Shown one piece after another: positions 1 through 8,017 of a stretch of 18,192 nucleotides of DNA. The DNA comes from Butyriboletus loyo. Its lineage: Eukaryota; Basidiomycota; Agaricomycetes; Boletales; Boletaceae. Every line of letters starts with the position of its first letter. Position 1 is the stretch's first letter. Under the pieces are notes generated by a model. It was not told the origin of the DNA, ran no database searches, and worked only from the letters and a program-made list of their open reading frames with translations. Where the stretch lies: assembly GCA_038093515.1 (NCBI GenBank), contig JBBPSI010000373.1:1-18192 (forward strand), read 5' to 3'. The translations under genes were made by a program, and so were the position numbers.

Positions 1-132
1 CTTCGTCTTCCTTCATGAGCATGATTAAATCCTTCTAGCAAGCGAGCACTATAATCCACTCTGGCATCCATTTGAGGAAAATGCTGAGGAGCAGGAGCAG
101 GAGCAGGAGGCTGAGGAAATGGTTGATAGCCC

Positions 133-137
133 ATGGG
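133..137. repeat. Target site duplication ATGGG, left copy
   Basis: ATGGG lies immediately before the TGTT terminus of the LTR and is repeated exactly after its AACA terminus. Five bases is the usual duplication length for LTR retrotransposon integrases. Confidence 0.85.
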
Positions 138-642
138 TGTTATAATCATAACATTTTATTCGTACACTTCATACACTTTCAATTCGGACTTAGTCGATTT
201 CACTTTCAAAGGTCACGTGACATAGCGCACGTGATCGTGGGAACTTACATGTGATCTCTTGCTGACTAAGCATATGATGTCATGGCCTAGACCAAGCCTA
301 GACTCTATGATGTCACGACACATGTATTTAATCTCCGTTTACTTCTCTTCTTTTTGATCCCCGCACCTCGTGTGGTTAATCACCGTTGCGCTTCTCTTCT
401 TTAGTCTATCCATGTATAGTAATTCCTCACATGCACAGCATGGTCTGTGCGCATCCTTGTACAATATAAAAAGGCTCGTGGTTGCAGCTAGGATTCCCTA
501 GCTTTAACCACTTGTCTTATTCGCTGGCAACAGTTGAGAGATTAAGATTTGAGCTATCCTCATTACACCTCGCCAGTACCTGTGTAGTACTGCAACAGTA
601 GTGGAACTTCGTGTGACTTGATAACTTCGTTGTCTCGTAACA
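138..642 (+). mobile_element. Solo LTR of an LTR retrotransposon
   Basis: The element starts TGTTATAATC and ends CTCGTAACA, so it has the TG...CA ends of an LTR within a perfect 5-bp terminal inverted repeat TGTTA/TAACA. It is flanked on both sides by ATGGG (133-137 and 643-647). It contains a U3-like region with CACGTG boxes and direct ATGATGTCA-type motifs, then a TATA-like TATTTAAT (about 325) and TATAAAA at 465-471. No gag or pol lies inside, so it is a solo LTR left by recombination between the two LTRs of a full element. The orientation is taken from the TATA box. The family (Ty1/copia or Ty3) cannot be told without internal sequence. Confidence 0.85.
211..256 (+). promoter_or_regulatory. 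Cluster of CACGTG/CATGTG E-box motifs in the LTR U3
   Basis: Two palindromic CACGTG motifs (214-219 and 228-233) and one CATGTG (248-253) lie within 40 bases. Such sites are classic targets of bHLH factors (Cbf1/USF type). ATGATGTCA-like half sites resembling bZIP/CRE sequences follow. The cluster is conserved in position in the second LTR copy at 1630-1669, which supports a functional U3 enhancer. Binding itself is inference. Confidence 0.55.
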
Positions 643-647
643 ATGGG
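643..647. repeat. Target site duplication ATGGG, right copy
   Basis: Exact copy of the ATGGG at 133-137, abutting the AACA terminus of the solo LTR at 642. Confidence 0.85.
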
Positions 648-1226
648 ATGATATGGTGGCTGATAGATCTGGAATGGCTGAGGGACAGGAGGTAGTGGCT
701 GAGGTGGTGGTGAGGATGGGATATTGACTGGAGGAGGAGAATGCTGCATCTGGTGCATATGTTGCATCTCATGATGTTCAATCAAATGACGTGGCATGCC
801 AGGGTATTGATGAATTGGCACAGGAGGGTGATTCTGAAATTCATATTTTAGCATTTTATACCCAACCCAGAACAGAAAGTAACCCACAATCAAAGCAGCA
901 GGCATAGGAGCCTGAACAGAAGAATGTGGATGGCGACGGGAGGGAGGAGAGCCAAGCTGGCGTTCAGCTCGTTCAGCTTGGCGAGAAGCATTCTGGGCAC
1001 GCTGAGGAGAGGTAGGAAGAGAAGACTTAAATATCTCTATATATCAGAAATGCAATACCAACCACAAATTGAAAATACTTACATTCTGAGACAAAGAGAA
1101 TTCAGAACAGACCAAGCTGAAATCCAGAATCCAGAAGTAGGCCAAGCTAAAGGCAGAAAGAACCCAAGGAAAAGAAGGAGTAGCCAAGGCTTGAGGTGCA
1201 AGGAAGCCAAGGATGCACAGAATCAC

Positions 1227-1562
1227 TTTGCCTTACTCAGTGCCAAGAGCTACTCAAGGTAACCAAGCCAGGTGTATGACAGAGCTAAAGGCAAGAAGCC
1301 TGAGACAGAGTGAGAAGAAATGACAAATAGAACACCTGTCAGATCTCCCTAATCACCAACAGTGTCTCTGCTCTGTTGTGCTATCAGAGGTCTCAGCCTG
1401 AAAAGGCCTTGGCAACCAGCGGACACACAGAGTTGAATCTATGAAGCTAGGTAGTAGAGACTTGATCAAAGGACAGCTTTGAACAGAGAATTCACCACTG
1501 CAATTCCAGCCAAAAGACAATATCCAAGCACTTCTACCCAACAATTGGTTTTAACTCTCAAG
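1227..1562. other. No recognisable gene
   Basis: This stretch lies between the 5' part of the proline-rich coding sequence and the second LTR-like repeat. Only short open frames without recognisable motifs are present. It may be the promoter or 5' UTR of the minus-strand proline-rich gene. Confidence 0.4.
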
Positions 1563-1890
1563 TGTTATAATCGTATCTCTTATAACTATCTTTTGCGTTC
1601 GGACTTTGTCATATTTCTCTTTCAAAGATCATGTGACTTCGCGCACGTGATCGTGGGATTATACATGTGATCACAGGCTGACTAAGCATATGATGTCATG
1701 GTCCAGATTGGCCCAGACTCTATGACATCATGCCTCATGTATTTAATCTCCGTTTGCTTCTCTTCTTTTTAATCGCCGTCGACTTCTATTTCCCATCATC
1801 GTCGACTCATGACTTCTTCATATGTACATGTATAGTAACTAGTCTCACGCACTGCATGGTCTGTGTGCACTCCCTTGTAATATAAAATGT
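1563..1890 (+). mobile_element. Second LTR-like repeat, U3 region related to the solo LTR
   Basis: The repeat begins TGTTATAATCGTA. It follows the solo LTR in the same order: a TTCGGACTT(A/T)GTC block, CATGTG (1630-1635), CACGTG (1644-1649), CATGTG (1664-1669), then CTGACTAAGCATATGATGTC. Next come TGTATTTAATCTCCGTTT, CTTCTCTTCTTTTT, a GCATGGTCTGTG block and TATAAAA at 1881-1887. After the TATA box the resemblance to the first copy is lost, and I found no matching 3' terminus or target duplication. It is either a truncated LTR, or the LTR of a related family that shares U3 but not R/U5. The two copies do not form one element, because the first has its own target duplication. Confidence 0.7.
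1627..1672 (+). promoter_or_regulatory. E-box cluster in the second LTR-like copy
   Basis: CATGTG, CACGTG and CATGTG occur with nearly the same spacing as in the first LTR. One CACGTG of the first copy is CATGTG here, a single C-to-T step. Confidence 0.5.
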
Positions 1891-2365
1891 GACTGTGCAA
1901 CTATATACAGCTGAGAAGCAAACTCTCACTACTGCTGTAAATGCATACACTGCCTGTCCCTGGCACCACAGTCCCAACTGGAAGTGACATTCAAATGCAT
2001 GAACAACCCAGCTCCTTCTGGCCATTCCTCCATAGCAGAAGACAACCCATAGAAGATGTCAAACCAAGGCAATAGGGGCACTGTTCCAGATCCGAATTCA
2101 TCCCTGTACCCCTTTAACAGTCCTGACGAATTCGGCTCAACGTTCGAGCGTTCAACACTTAACAGATGAAATGTATCGGTCCTGATGTAACCAAAAGCCC
2201 TCGAGAACAATGAATAGCAGAGAAAAAAACATACGACGACCAGTGAGCGAAAGTGTGCTACATGCACTGCAAAGAAAAAGAAAAGGCTCTGCGGTCCATG
2301 TTACCGCGAGCCCCGTCATCATGCACGCTCCACGCTCCACCTCAAGACCTCCTTTATACTTCTGA
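1891..2365. other. No supported gene; possible retroelement leader remnant
   Basis: A short ATG frame on the plus strand (2057-2170, 37 codons, starting MSNQGNRGTV) follows the LTR-like repeat, and a TGGCACCACAG stretch lies near 1957. Together these could be a primer-binding site and the first codons of gag, but neither is convincing. A Cys-x2-Cys-x8-Cys-x2-Cys pattern in a plus frame around 2255-2320 has no further support. Confidence 0.25.
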
Positions 2366-3700
2366 TCAACTCCGCACGCTCGCCCCGACACATCGGTAAA
2401 ATAACAAATACGCACACCGATCGTCCCGCTCCGGTGTCCCAAACACGTGCTCGGGTCTCACACCCGATACGAGCTCGTCGTCTATACATATCCATCCTCT
2501 GCGCGGCTTCACCATCGGTACCGTACCCAGCATATCATCAATGTTGGGACGCGGCACGTCAAGGGTGTAGTGTCTTCCCAAGGCAGAGAGACCATGGTGG
2601 TACAGTACTATGCGTAGTAAAGGGTCAGCATCGTGGTGCAGAGGCTGGAGATGTGCTTACCACCAAAGAACTTATACCGCGTCCCCGTATAAAAACTGTT
2701 TCAGATGGAGGGTAAGAATCGGAGGGAATGCGTCGATGTGCACCGTTTGTGTCGCGTCCAGAGTCGCGCCAGGCTTAGTGACCGAAGTAACTTGCACGGG
2801 TTGCGGTGAAGAAATGTATGCGAGGGCATCTTTGATCGTATGAATCTGTTCGTGTTGCAGAAAACAGGTCAGCCGATGTAATAGTAGCGCTACAAAAGTA
2901 AGGAAACGAACCTGAATGTCTAATCGCAGCGAATGCTGGTCTTCCACCAGAACTGAGTCTTTTTGGTGAAGCATGCATAGAATTTCCCGCCAAACATGTG
3001 AGTAATCGGTGACTCGGTTGACTTGGTCTGTCAAATGGTTATTTTCGTGTCCGAAAGCAACTAATCTACCTTGTTGCGAGCGACCTGGATGTAAGGAGGG
3101 ACAGCAACTCGGTTTTATTGCTTGGGGAAACAGGTGACATGGTGGATGATGCGGAAAGATCAGATGCAGGGATGGAGAAACCGACGACGCAAGAGGTCGG
3201 GAGGGAATTGGATTTTGAAGAGGATGCGGCATCTTGCTGGAGGAGGGATACCCATGATGGTTTTGGAGCAGCTGGTTTGGCTGGGGCCGGGGTGGCAGGA
3301 GGTTCCGTGCTAGGCGGCTCGACCGATTGCTCCGCAGCAATGGGACTAATTCTGGAGCGATGTCTGGTTGAGGCGGGACAACGCAATCCAATTGTGGAGG
3401 CTCATCTGACTTGGTTGAGGCGGGAGGGTCAGCGGCAGAAAAAGATGTATTCGTGGAGACGAGGGAAGCGGAGACAGAGGTATCTGGTGCAGTGGATATT
3501 GCAGGGGTCGTTTCGGTGGCGGCAGAGGAGGGGCATCTATGTGATCTGGCGCAGTGGGAGGACCTCAGTGGGAGGCGGGGAGGGAGGAGGAGAGGGAGAA
3601 GAGGGGGGAGAAAGGGCGGAGGGGACGGAGGGAGCAGAGACAGAGGCGATGGAAGAGTGAGCGAGAGACGGGGATGAGCGTAGGTTGGTTTCGCGCACGG
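2366..3700 (-). pseudogene. Relic of a USP10/Ubp3-like ubiquitin C-terminal hydrolase
   Basis: USP10/Ubp3 enzymes remove ubiquitin from proteins in the cytosol. The relic reads on the minus strand in this order: a Pro/Ser-rich N-terminal region (about 3700-3400); KPAAPKPSWVSLLQQ and VVGFSIPASD (about 3280-3140), typical of fungal Ubp3 N-termini; ESPITHMFGGKF (near 2990), then in another frame QKDSVLVEDQHSLRLDIQ; a canonical intron at 2846-2911; IHTIKDALAYISSPQPVQV; and FPPILTLHLKQFLYG (about 2690). After a gap come LYHHGLSALGRHYTLDV with the catalytic His (about 2600-2550), WICIDDELVSGV and DDRCAYLLFYR near the end. The catalytic Cys box, normally between the N-terminal region and the FGGKF segment, is absent. 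About 60 residues between the two last blocks are also missing, and there are at least three frame changes. It cannot encode an active enzyme. Confidence 0.8.
3569..3676 (+). repeat. Polypurine, G-rich tract
   Basis: The plus strand is almost pure purine over about 100 bases, with many GGG and GGGG runs. The opposite strand encodes the Pro/Ser-rich part of the deubiquitinase relic, so the bias may simply reflect PPS/SPP codons. The runs are close enough to allow G-quadruplex or triplex structure. Confidence 0.55.
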
Positions 3701-3745
3701 TATCGTACTTCACCAGACCAAGGGGTTCGGGTATCGTCTGTCTGA

Positions 3746-4563
3746 GGCTTGACATGAAAGTAAGTTCCATATCTACATCACTGTCCCCCCTCTTCCTTTC
3801 TCTCCCCTGATCGCCTTGTTGTCGAAAGCATCACCCCATCCCTCTGGTAGTTCATCGTCGTCTCCGCCAAGGAGTAGCATGCGGAGTTTATCTTTCTTGA
3901 CCATCTTAGATCTCTTACCTTCCTTCTTCGTTTTACGCCCCCCAGTGTTCGTCGACTCTCCTTCGGAGTCCCCCTCATCTTCGGAGCCACCCTCGGAAGA
4001 CGAGGAAGAAGCAACGTATGCACGAAAGTCCGCCTCTTTGATCTCTTTCTTCGTCAGCGGGCGACGCAAGATATGGCTTCGTTCCGGGTCGTCGTCATCC
4101 CACATGAGTTTTACTTTCGAGTGGCGAAGGGCCTAGCGTCGAGTTAGTGTTTACGGGTAGAAAACAGTAACATTACGAGTACGCACGTCGGTGTCAAATT
4201 CGACCGCCCTGTAAGGTGCGTTTGAAGGCTGGGCAGCTTCATCTCTGAATACCGTCCAACTCGATTTAGCGACTAGATTAACTCGGAAAGCGGGTAGCAA
4301 CTACCGTGGTTCATTGTCGAATGTCATGTCGTCCGGGACAAAACTAAGGTCGAACTCATTCGCAGACTGGGTTCCTTCGAGCTCGTCAGATATGTGAGCA
4401 GCAACCTCTACCGTATCGCATTCGACGATAGCATAGCAGAAGCTGTTCTTAACGTTCGTTAGCCAGCGAGGAAGGGGCCAGTAAATGGAAGACACGTAGA
4501 TGAGGGACGTACCACAAGCGCTCCAGTTGATACCTTCTCAAAGCATCCTCATCATAATCTGTT
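3746..4563 (-). pseudogene. C-terminal half of ESF1, a ribosome biogenesis factor; fused and frameshifted
   Basis: ESF1 is a nucleolar protein needed for early 18S rRNA processing. Visible conserved blocks in order: TDYDEDALRRYQLERL (4561-4514); a canonical intron 4443-4512; CYAIVECDTVEVAAHI and FDLSFVPDDMTFDNEPR (4442-4305); intron 4245-4304; DEAAQPSNAPYRAVEFDTD (4244-4187); intron 4133-4186; and ALRHSKVKLMWDDDDPER with LTKKEIKEADFRAYVASSSS (from 4132). An acidic/Lys-rich region ends in LPEGWGDAF. The next expected block, DVDMELTF, is present at about 3765-3745 but in a different frame. The shift lies at or next to a run of six C (3785-3790) and the open frame stops at 3773. All three introns are canonical and phase-consistent. 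The N-terminal half is missing; its place is taken by a PRCC-like sequence in the same frame. Identity is firm. Function is unlikely unless the chimera is expressed. Confidence 0.85.
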
Positions 4564-5781
4564 CTTATTGCCGGCTTCCTGTTCCTCCAGCCTTGCGCAA
4601 TCATATCTTCCAATGCTTCCCGGTTCAAATATGCCTCAGTCAGCAAAGTCATCAGTTGATGCCTCGACCTTCCCACCGCGCCTAGCTTGGCGCCTTTGAC
4701 ATTCATCTTGGGCATCGCGGGTTCTCCATTCACGTTCAGTTCAGCCTTGCCCGCCGTCAACGCCTTTCTATCCTTATGTTCCTTGATCTCCCGACGCGCC
4801 TTCTCCATCTCTGCAGTCATATCGACATCCCGAGCACCCTCTGCTTCAGACTCGTGCTGAGATTTTTCGAGCGCACGGAGTGGGCATAGGAGGCGTAGTA
4901 TTCAGCGTCGTAAGGGGCGTATGCGCCAGAGGGAAGCTGGTAATAATCCGATTAGGGATCGTCCAACGTGGGCGAAGGCGGCCGGAAGGTTGAAATGGCA
5001 AGGGCGGAAGTTACGGAGAACGAGGACGATGCTGACGTGGACGGTGTGGGTATAGATCTGGCGGGAGGCGTGCTTGAACCTAGCAAGAAGAACTCCATGG
5101 GCGGGGCCGCTGATTTCAGAGGCTGCGTGGATACCGAAACGGGTATTTTAGAGGGACCTTCATTCTCGAGGGATACGTTCACCTTGCCCTTTTGTAGAAA
5201 GGGAGGAGCCCAGAAACATCAACAGGTCCTTCGACCTCCCCTGCACCGACAGAGGGTTCTTCCGTGCTAGCGAAACCAGCGGTGTCGTGACGCCGTGCCC
5301 CGTTCTTGGGAGTACGAAACACTAACCCGGGTCCACTTCCACCCCCGAGTACACGCTCTCCCTTCTTGTCGATCACAGGTACTGGCTGTTTCGGCGCGGG
5401 AAGCATGTTGAGGAGGGAGGACTTTCTGGCACCGACTCCACCGCCTGCGCTCGATGCGGCCCGGGGCTTCTTCGCTGGTAGTCTATCATCCTCGTCGTCT
5501 TCAGGAGGAGGCTGATGGCGATTTTCTTGGTTCGTTTTCGTTTCGGCGGTGCTGCACTTCGCTTGCGTTTGTCGTGGAAGTGAAACTTGAGGGTGCAGGA
5601 AGGGAGAGGGAGGACGTGGGTGTAGATGTGGATGAAGGCTTTGGAGGGGATGTGAAAACATCGACTTGGAGTTTGGTGGATGGAGTGACGACGTGGGCGT
5701 TGCTAGCGGGGGGTTCGAGGTTGATGTTGATGTCGTCTTCGAGCTTTCATCGCCGCTCTCGACGTCACTACCGTAGTCCAT
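4564..5781 (-). pseudogene. PRCC-like (mitotic checkpoint/spliceosome-associated) protein relic
   Basis: PRCC-family proteins are nuclear, Pro-rich and linked to splicing and mitotic checkpoint control. The minus-strand frame starts with an ATG at 5781 (MDYGSDVESGDE). It contains PPPEDDEDDRLPAKKPRAA, SSLLNMLPAPKQPVPVI, GERVLGGGSGPGLVFRTPK, then PPFLQKGKVNVSLENEG, FRPPSPTLDDP, YYQLPSGAYAPYDAEYYASY and finally GRSRHQLMTLLTEAYLNREA with EDMIAQGWRNRK. This order matches the family. Breaks: two compensating frame changes in the Lys/Arg-rich part (about 5490-5560), a frameshift near 5195, an in-frame TAA at 4952-4954 and a frameshift near 4866. The family's usual Gly-Asn-Lys end is visible only out of frame at about 4563, and the open frame runs on into ESF1 instead. 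Confidence 0.8.
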
Positions 5782-5925
5782 GCCGTCCTCAAAAGTGGGA
5801 TTGATGACAAATTAGGCAAAGACTCAAGCATTGGCTTGTGGGAAAATCATTCCAAGGGGTGACTTGCCCGATCTGGAAGTAACCACCCAAGGGTTGCCGC
5901 TCGGCACACCAAAGGCAGTCGGAGG
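5782..5925. other. Upstream region of the PRCC-like relic
   Basis: About 150 bases without a supported gene. No clear TATA box or other promoter signal was found. Confidence 0.3.
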
Positions 5926-6379
5926 TCAATCTGAGTGTGAAGATAGGTCACGTGGGATCGAAATCGAACTGTGATGGCAACGATTCGACTGGAGATGTAC
6001 CATCAGATCAAGAACATGATCGGAGTCAACCTGATGTTTTACGTGTACTTGTTGATGCTGATACCACAGTGCACCCAATCGGTTGATCTCTGCGCATGTC
6101 GTATCCCATGTTTTGCATAGTAGCTGGTGCTCATTGGCGCTCGTCGTCTTTTGCAGCATGGTTCACGACAAAAGGGTACTCTGGGTCAGGCCAGACAACG
6201 CTATCGAATTCCAAGCAGTCCATTATCACGATGATGCAGGTCAACGAGTATTTCATCTCGCACCACATGGCTAAGGCTTTCGAGTCGCTCTTTGGCTCCA
6301 TCACCTGTTTGTCTGGTTGTTTTACGCTTTTCTGTCTGCGTACATGATGCTGGCCAAGTGGCGATGGTGAAGCTGCCAT
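5926..6379 (-). pseudogene. Unidentified coding pair broken by one frameshift
   Basis: Two overlapping minus-strand frames appear to be one coding sequence. The first starts with ATG at 6379 ([17 protein letters not shown]) and includes [20 protein letters not shown] and [20 protein letters not shown], then stops. The second takes over at the same place (6131-6159) and reads [39 protein letters not shown] and DLMVHLQSNRCHHSS up to a stop at 5926. The join at DDERQ fits a one-base shift. The composition (His, Asp, Trp, Cys spread evenly) looks like a real protein. I recognise no domain; a transposon-encoded protein is possible but unsupported. Confidence 0.45.
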
Positions 6380-6584
6380 CTTGTGATCTTTGCTTTCTTT
6401 TTGGGGTTTAAGTAAGTGACGGAGTCACTGTAATGCTATCATCTGTATCGTCCACCAAGGCCATTTCCACCTCGGTGTCGCATCACACAACGCATCATAG
6501 GTTAAGTACTTGTTGAAGTTTGAATTTTCTTATCTTTCAAGGGAAACCCTGCTGAAGGAGGAGGAGAACTCCTCGTTCCAAAAC
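6380..6584. other. Intergenic region between divergent coding relics
   Basis: The unidentified pair (minus) and the cytidine deaminase relic (plus) diverge from here. No defined promoter motif could be supported. Confidence 0.3.
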
Positions 6585-7290
6585 ATGTCCATCCCCGTGA
6601 GGAACCCATCGAAACAGTCACCAAAGGTCGTTCCACCCTCACCCGTGTACCAACTGCAACCTACCTATCCCATTAAGCCAATCGCACTCCTATGTGCCCT
6701 ATTCCAACTTTCGCGTTGGTGCGGTTTTGTTGTGTGCCGATGGGACCATGTTCAAGGGCCGTAGCGTCGACAACGCGTCCTATGGTACGTATCGCTTGTA
6801 ATCGCCAAGTTGTTGGGCGAGACGATATGTGCCGAACGCACCGCGATCGTGAAAGCAATTGTAAGTCTCGTTTGACGACTCCATTCTCCCCTCCATCCCC
6901 TCCCAACCTTTGACATTCGACTTGTTTCTCAGATGTCTATTGCTTTGTCGCCATGGCTATCGCCACGTGCGTTCTGATCCACTTCCAGCCCTTCCTCCTG
7001 TACCATATCCACAACTACGACACTCACTGATGCTATCCACGACCCCCCTCCTCCCCTCATATGTCCCCGCCGCCATCTCGCCCTGTGGCATCTGCCACCA
7101 AGTCTTCCGCGAATTCTGTCACCTCAACACCCCCATCCTCCTCGTCCCCACCGATTACCCATAAAAGTGGGAGGGCCAACTGACGCCTACGCAGGCAGAA
7201 GTGAAGGTAGAGACGGTCGGGGGATTGTTACCACTGAACTTTGGGTCGGAGCAGTTGGAGCGACCAAGGCTCCCTCCGGACGTGCACACG
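6585..7290 (+). pseudogene. Cytidine deaminase pseudogene
   Basis: Cytidine deaminase converts cytidine or deoxycytidine to uridine in pyrimidine salvage, using one zinc. Visible blocks: ATG at 6585 (MSIPV), then in a shifted frame EEPIETVTKGRSTLT; SYVPYSNFRVGAVLLCADGT and KGRSVDNASY (about 6690-6783); ETICAERTAIVKAI with the zinc-ligand Cys and catalytic Glu (about 6815-6860). A canonical intron follows (GTAAGT donor after 6860, CTCAG end near 6932), then CFVAMAIAT and AAISPCGICHQVFREFC with the PCGxC zinc ligands (about 7075-7127). The last blocks are ILLVPTDYP and LLPLNFGSEQLERPRLPP. Breaks: frame changes in the N-terminal 40 codons; a first intron that is too short and out of phase; no AG acceptor before the PCGxC exon; and an in-frame TAA at 7162-7164 right after DYP. 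All zinc ligands survive, so the decay is probably recent. Confidence 0.8.
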
Positions 7291-8017
7291 AGAATGGAAG
7301 TGGATTATGGGTTGGGACGGCATCACTTCATTTACAGTGGTGTCATGGTCGGATGATAAATTGGTTATGAGCATGTCGGGAACGAGCCCACGGAGGTCCC
7401 AGAATTTACCTTCACCAACGGGTCAGATGGGTCGCTACTCGGAGCAATGCAACTAGAATCTGATTCATTTGATTCAGCGCATCAGACATCACGGGGATCC
7501 CCTCATAGCTCCCGGGTCCAAGAACAAGGTTCTTGAAGAACTGACAGCGAATACAATGAGCTCCTCCTTATGGTGTTGCGAATAACAAAAGCCAGTTCGC
7601 CATTCCCCGCCTCCTTTATCGATGAAACAGCACGTGGTTCCTCTTCGCTCGTATCGTATTATCAGGAAGAGAAAATTTGAAAGCCAGAAGGGAGGCATAC
7701 GATCAGGCTCAGGCAAGTAATTAACACGGATCATTACTTGGTACCTTTTAAAAAAAATGACGGAGGCTCAAACAACCCGCTTCTTATAGGTTCCGAGCCC
7801 AACGCTGAAAAGAGGGCGCTGACAGGCAGGCCGGGCAATAGTCCAACTCTCCAGCGCGGTCGTCCAGTCGAGTATACGAGACTGTATGTACCTAGATCGA
7901 TGGATGGATGAGTAAGGCAGCGCGTCGTGAGATTAGAGCAGCCATTAACGAGTATAGCAAGAGTCATGAACGCTGTGCGATTTGGATGACTCGAACTGTA
8001 TGGCAAATATCTAAAGT
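7291..8017. other. No recognisable gene
   Basis: The left part follows the cytidine deaminase relic. The right part (about 7740-8017) is the 3' flank of the WD40 gene on the minus strand. Open frames here are short and have no recognisable motifs or splice-supported extensions. Confidence 0.4.

Larger units (their letters stand above)
1..1226 (-). pseudogene. Proline/glutamine-rich protein gene, partial, interrupted by a solo LTR
   Basis: I do not recognise this family. On the minus strand, coding sequence enters near 1226 (no ATG seen, so the true start is unknown) and passes a canonical intron at 1002-1082 (GTAAGT donor, CCTCAG acceptor). It continues in frame through a basic Arg/Ala/Glu-rich stretch and then a His/Met/Pro-rich stretch ending in IYQPPYHP near 645. 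There a 505-bp LTR interrupts it. Beyond the LTR, from position 137 to the left edge, the frame resumes with GYQPFPQPPAPAPAP and then DARVDYSARLLEGF. Taking away the LTR and one copy of the target duplication keeps the frame open. A 54-bp stretch (834-887) has GT...CAG ends and a length divisible by three, so it is either a retained hydrophobic segment or a further intron. The gene is cut by the window edge. The coding nature is inferred from the long open frame, composition and splice signals. Confidence 0.5.

Noticed and set aside
138..1945. The two LTR-like copies as the ends of one complete retrotransposon
   Set aside because: The left copy has its own perfect target duplication, the 3' parts of the two copies differ, and the sequence between them is a minus-strand coding sequence continuing outside the left copy rather than gag/pol.
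2226..2340. Cys-x2-Cys-x8-Cys-x2-Cys pattern in a plus frame, possible zinc finger
   Set aside because: It is followed by no recognisable domain, overlaps the 3' flank of the deubiquitinase relic on the other strand, and such spacing arises easily by chance.
3118..3660. Long plus-strand Gly/Glu/Arg-rich open frame
   Set aside because: It is the antisense shadow of the Pro/Ser-rich part of the deubiquitinase relic.
7740..8017. Minus-strand open frame of 95 codons with LLPGLPVSALFSALGSEP as a possible gene
   Set aside because: It directly follows the WD40 stop codon, has no recognisable motif and is more simply 3' UTR.
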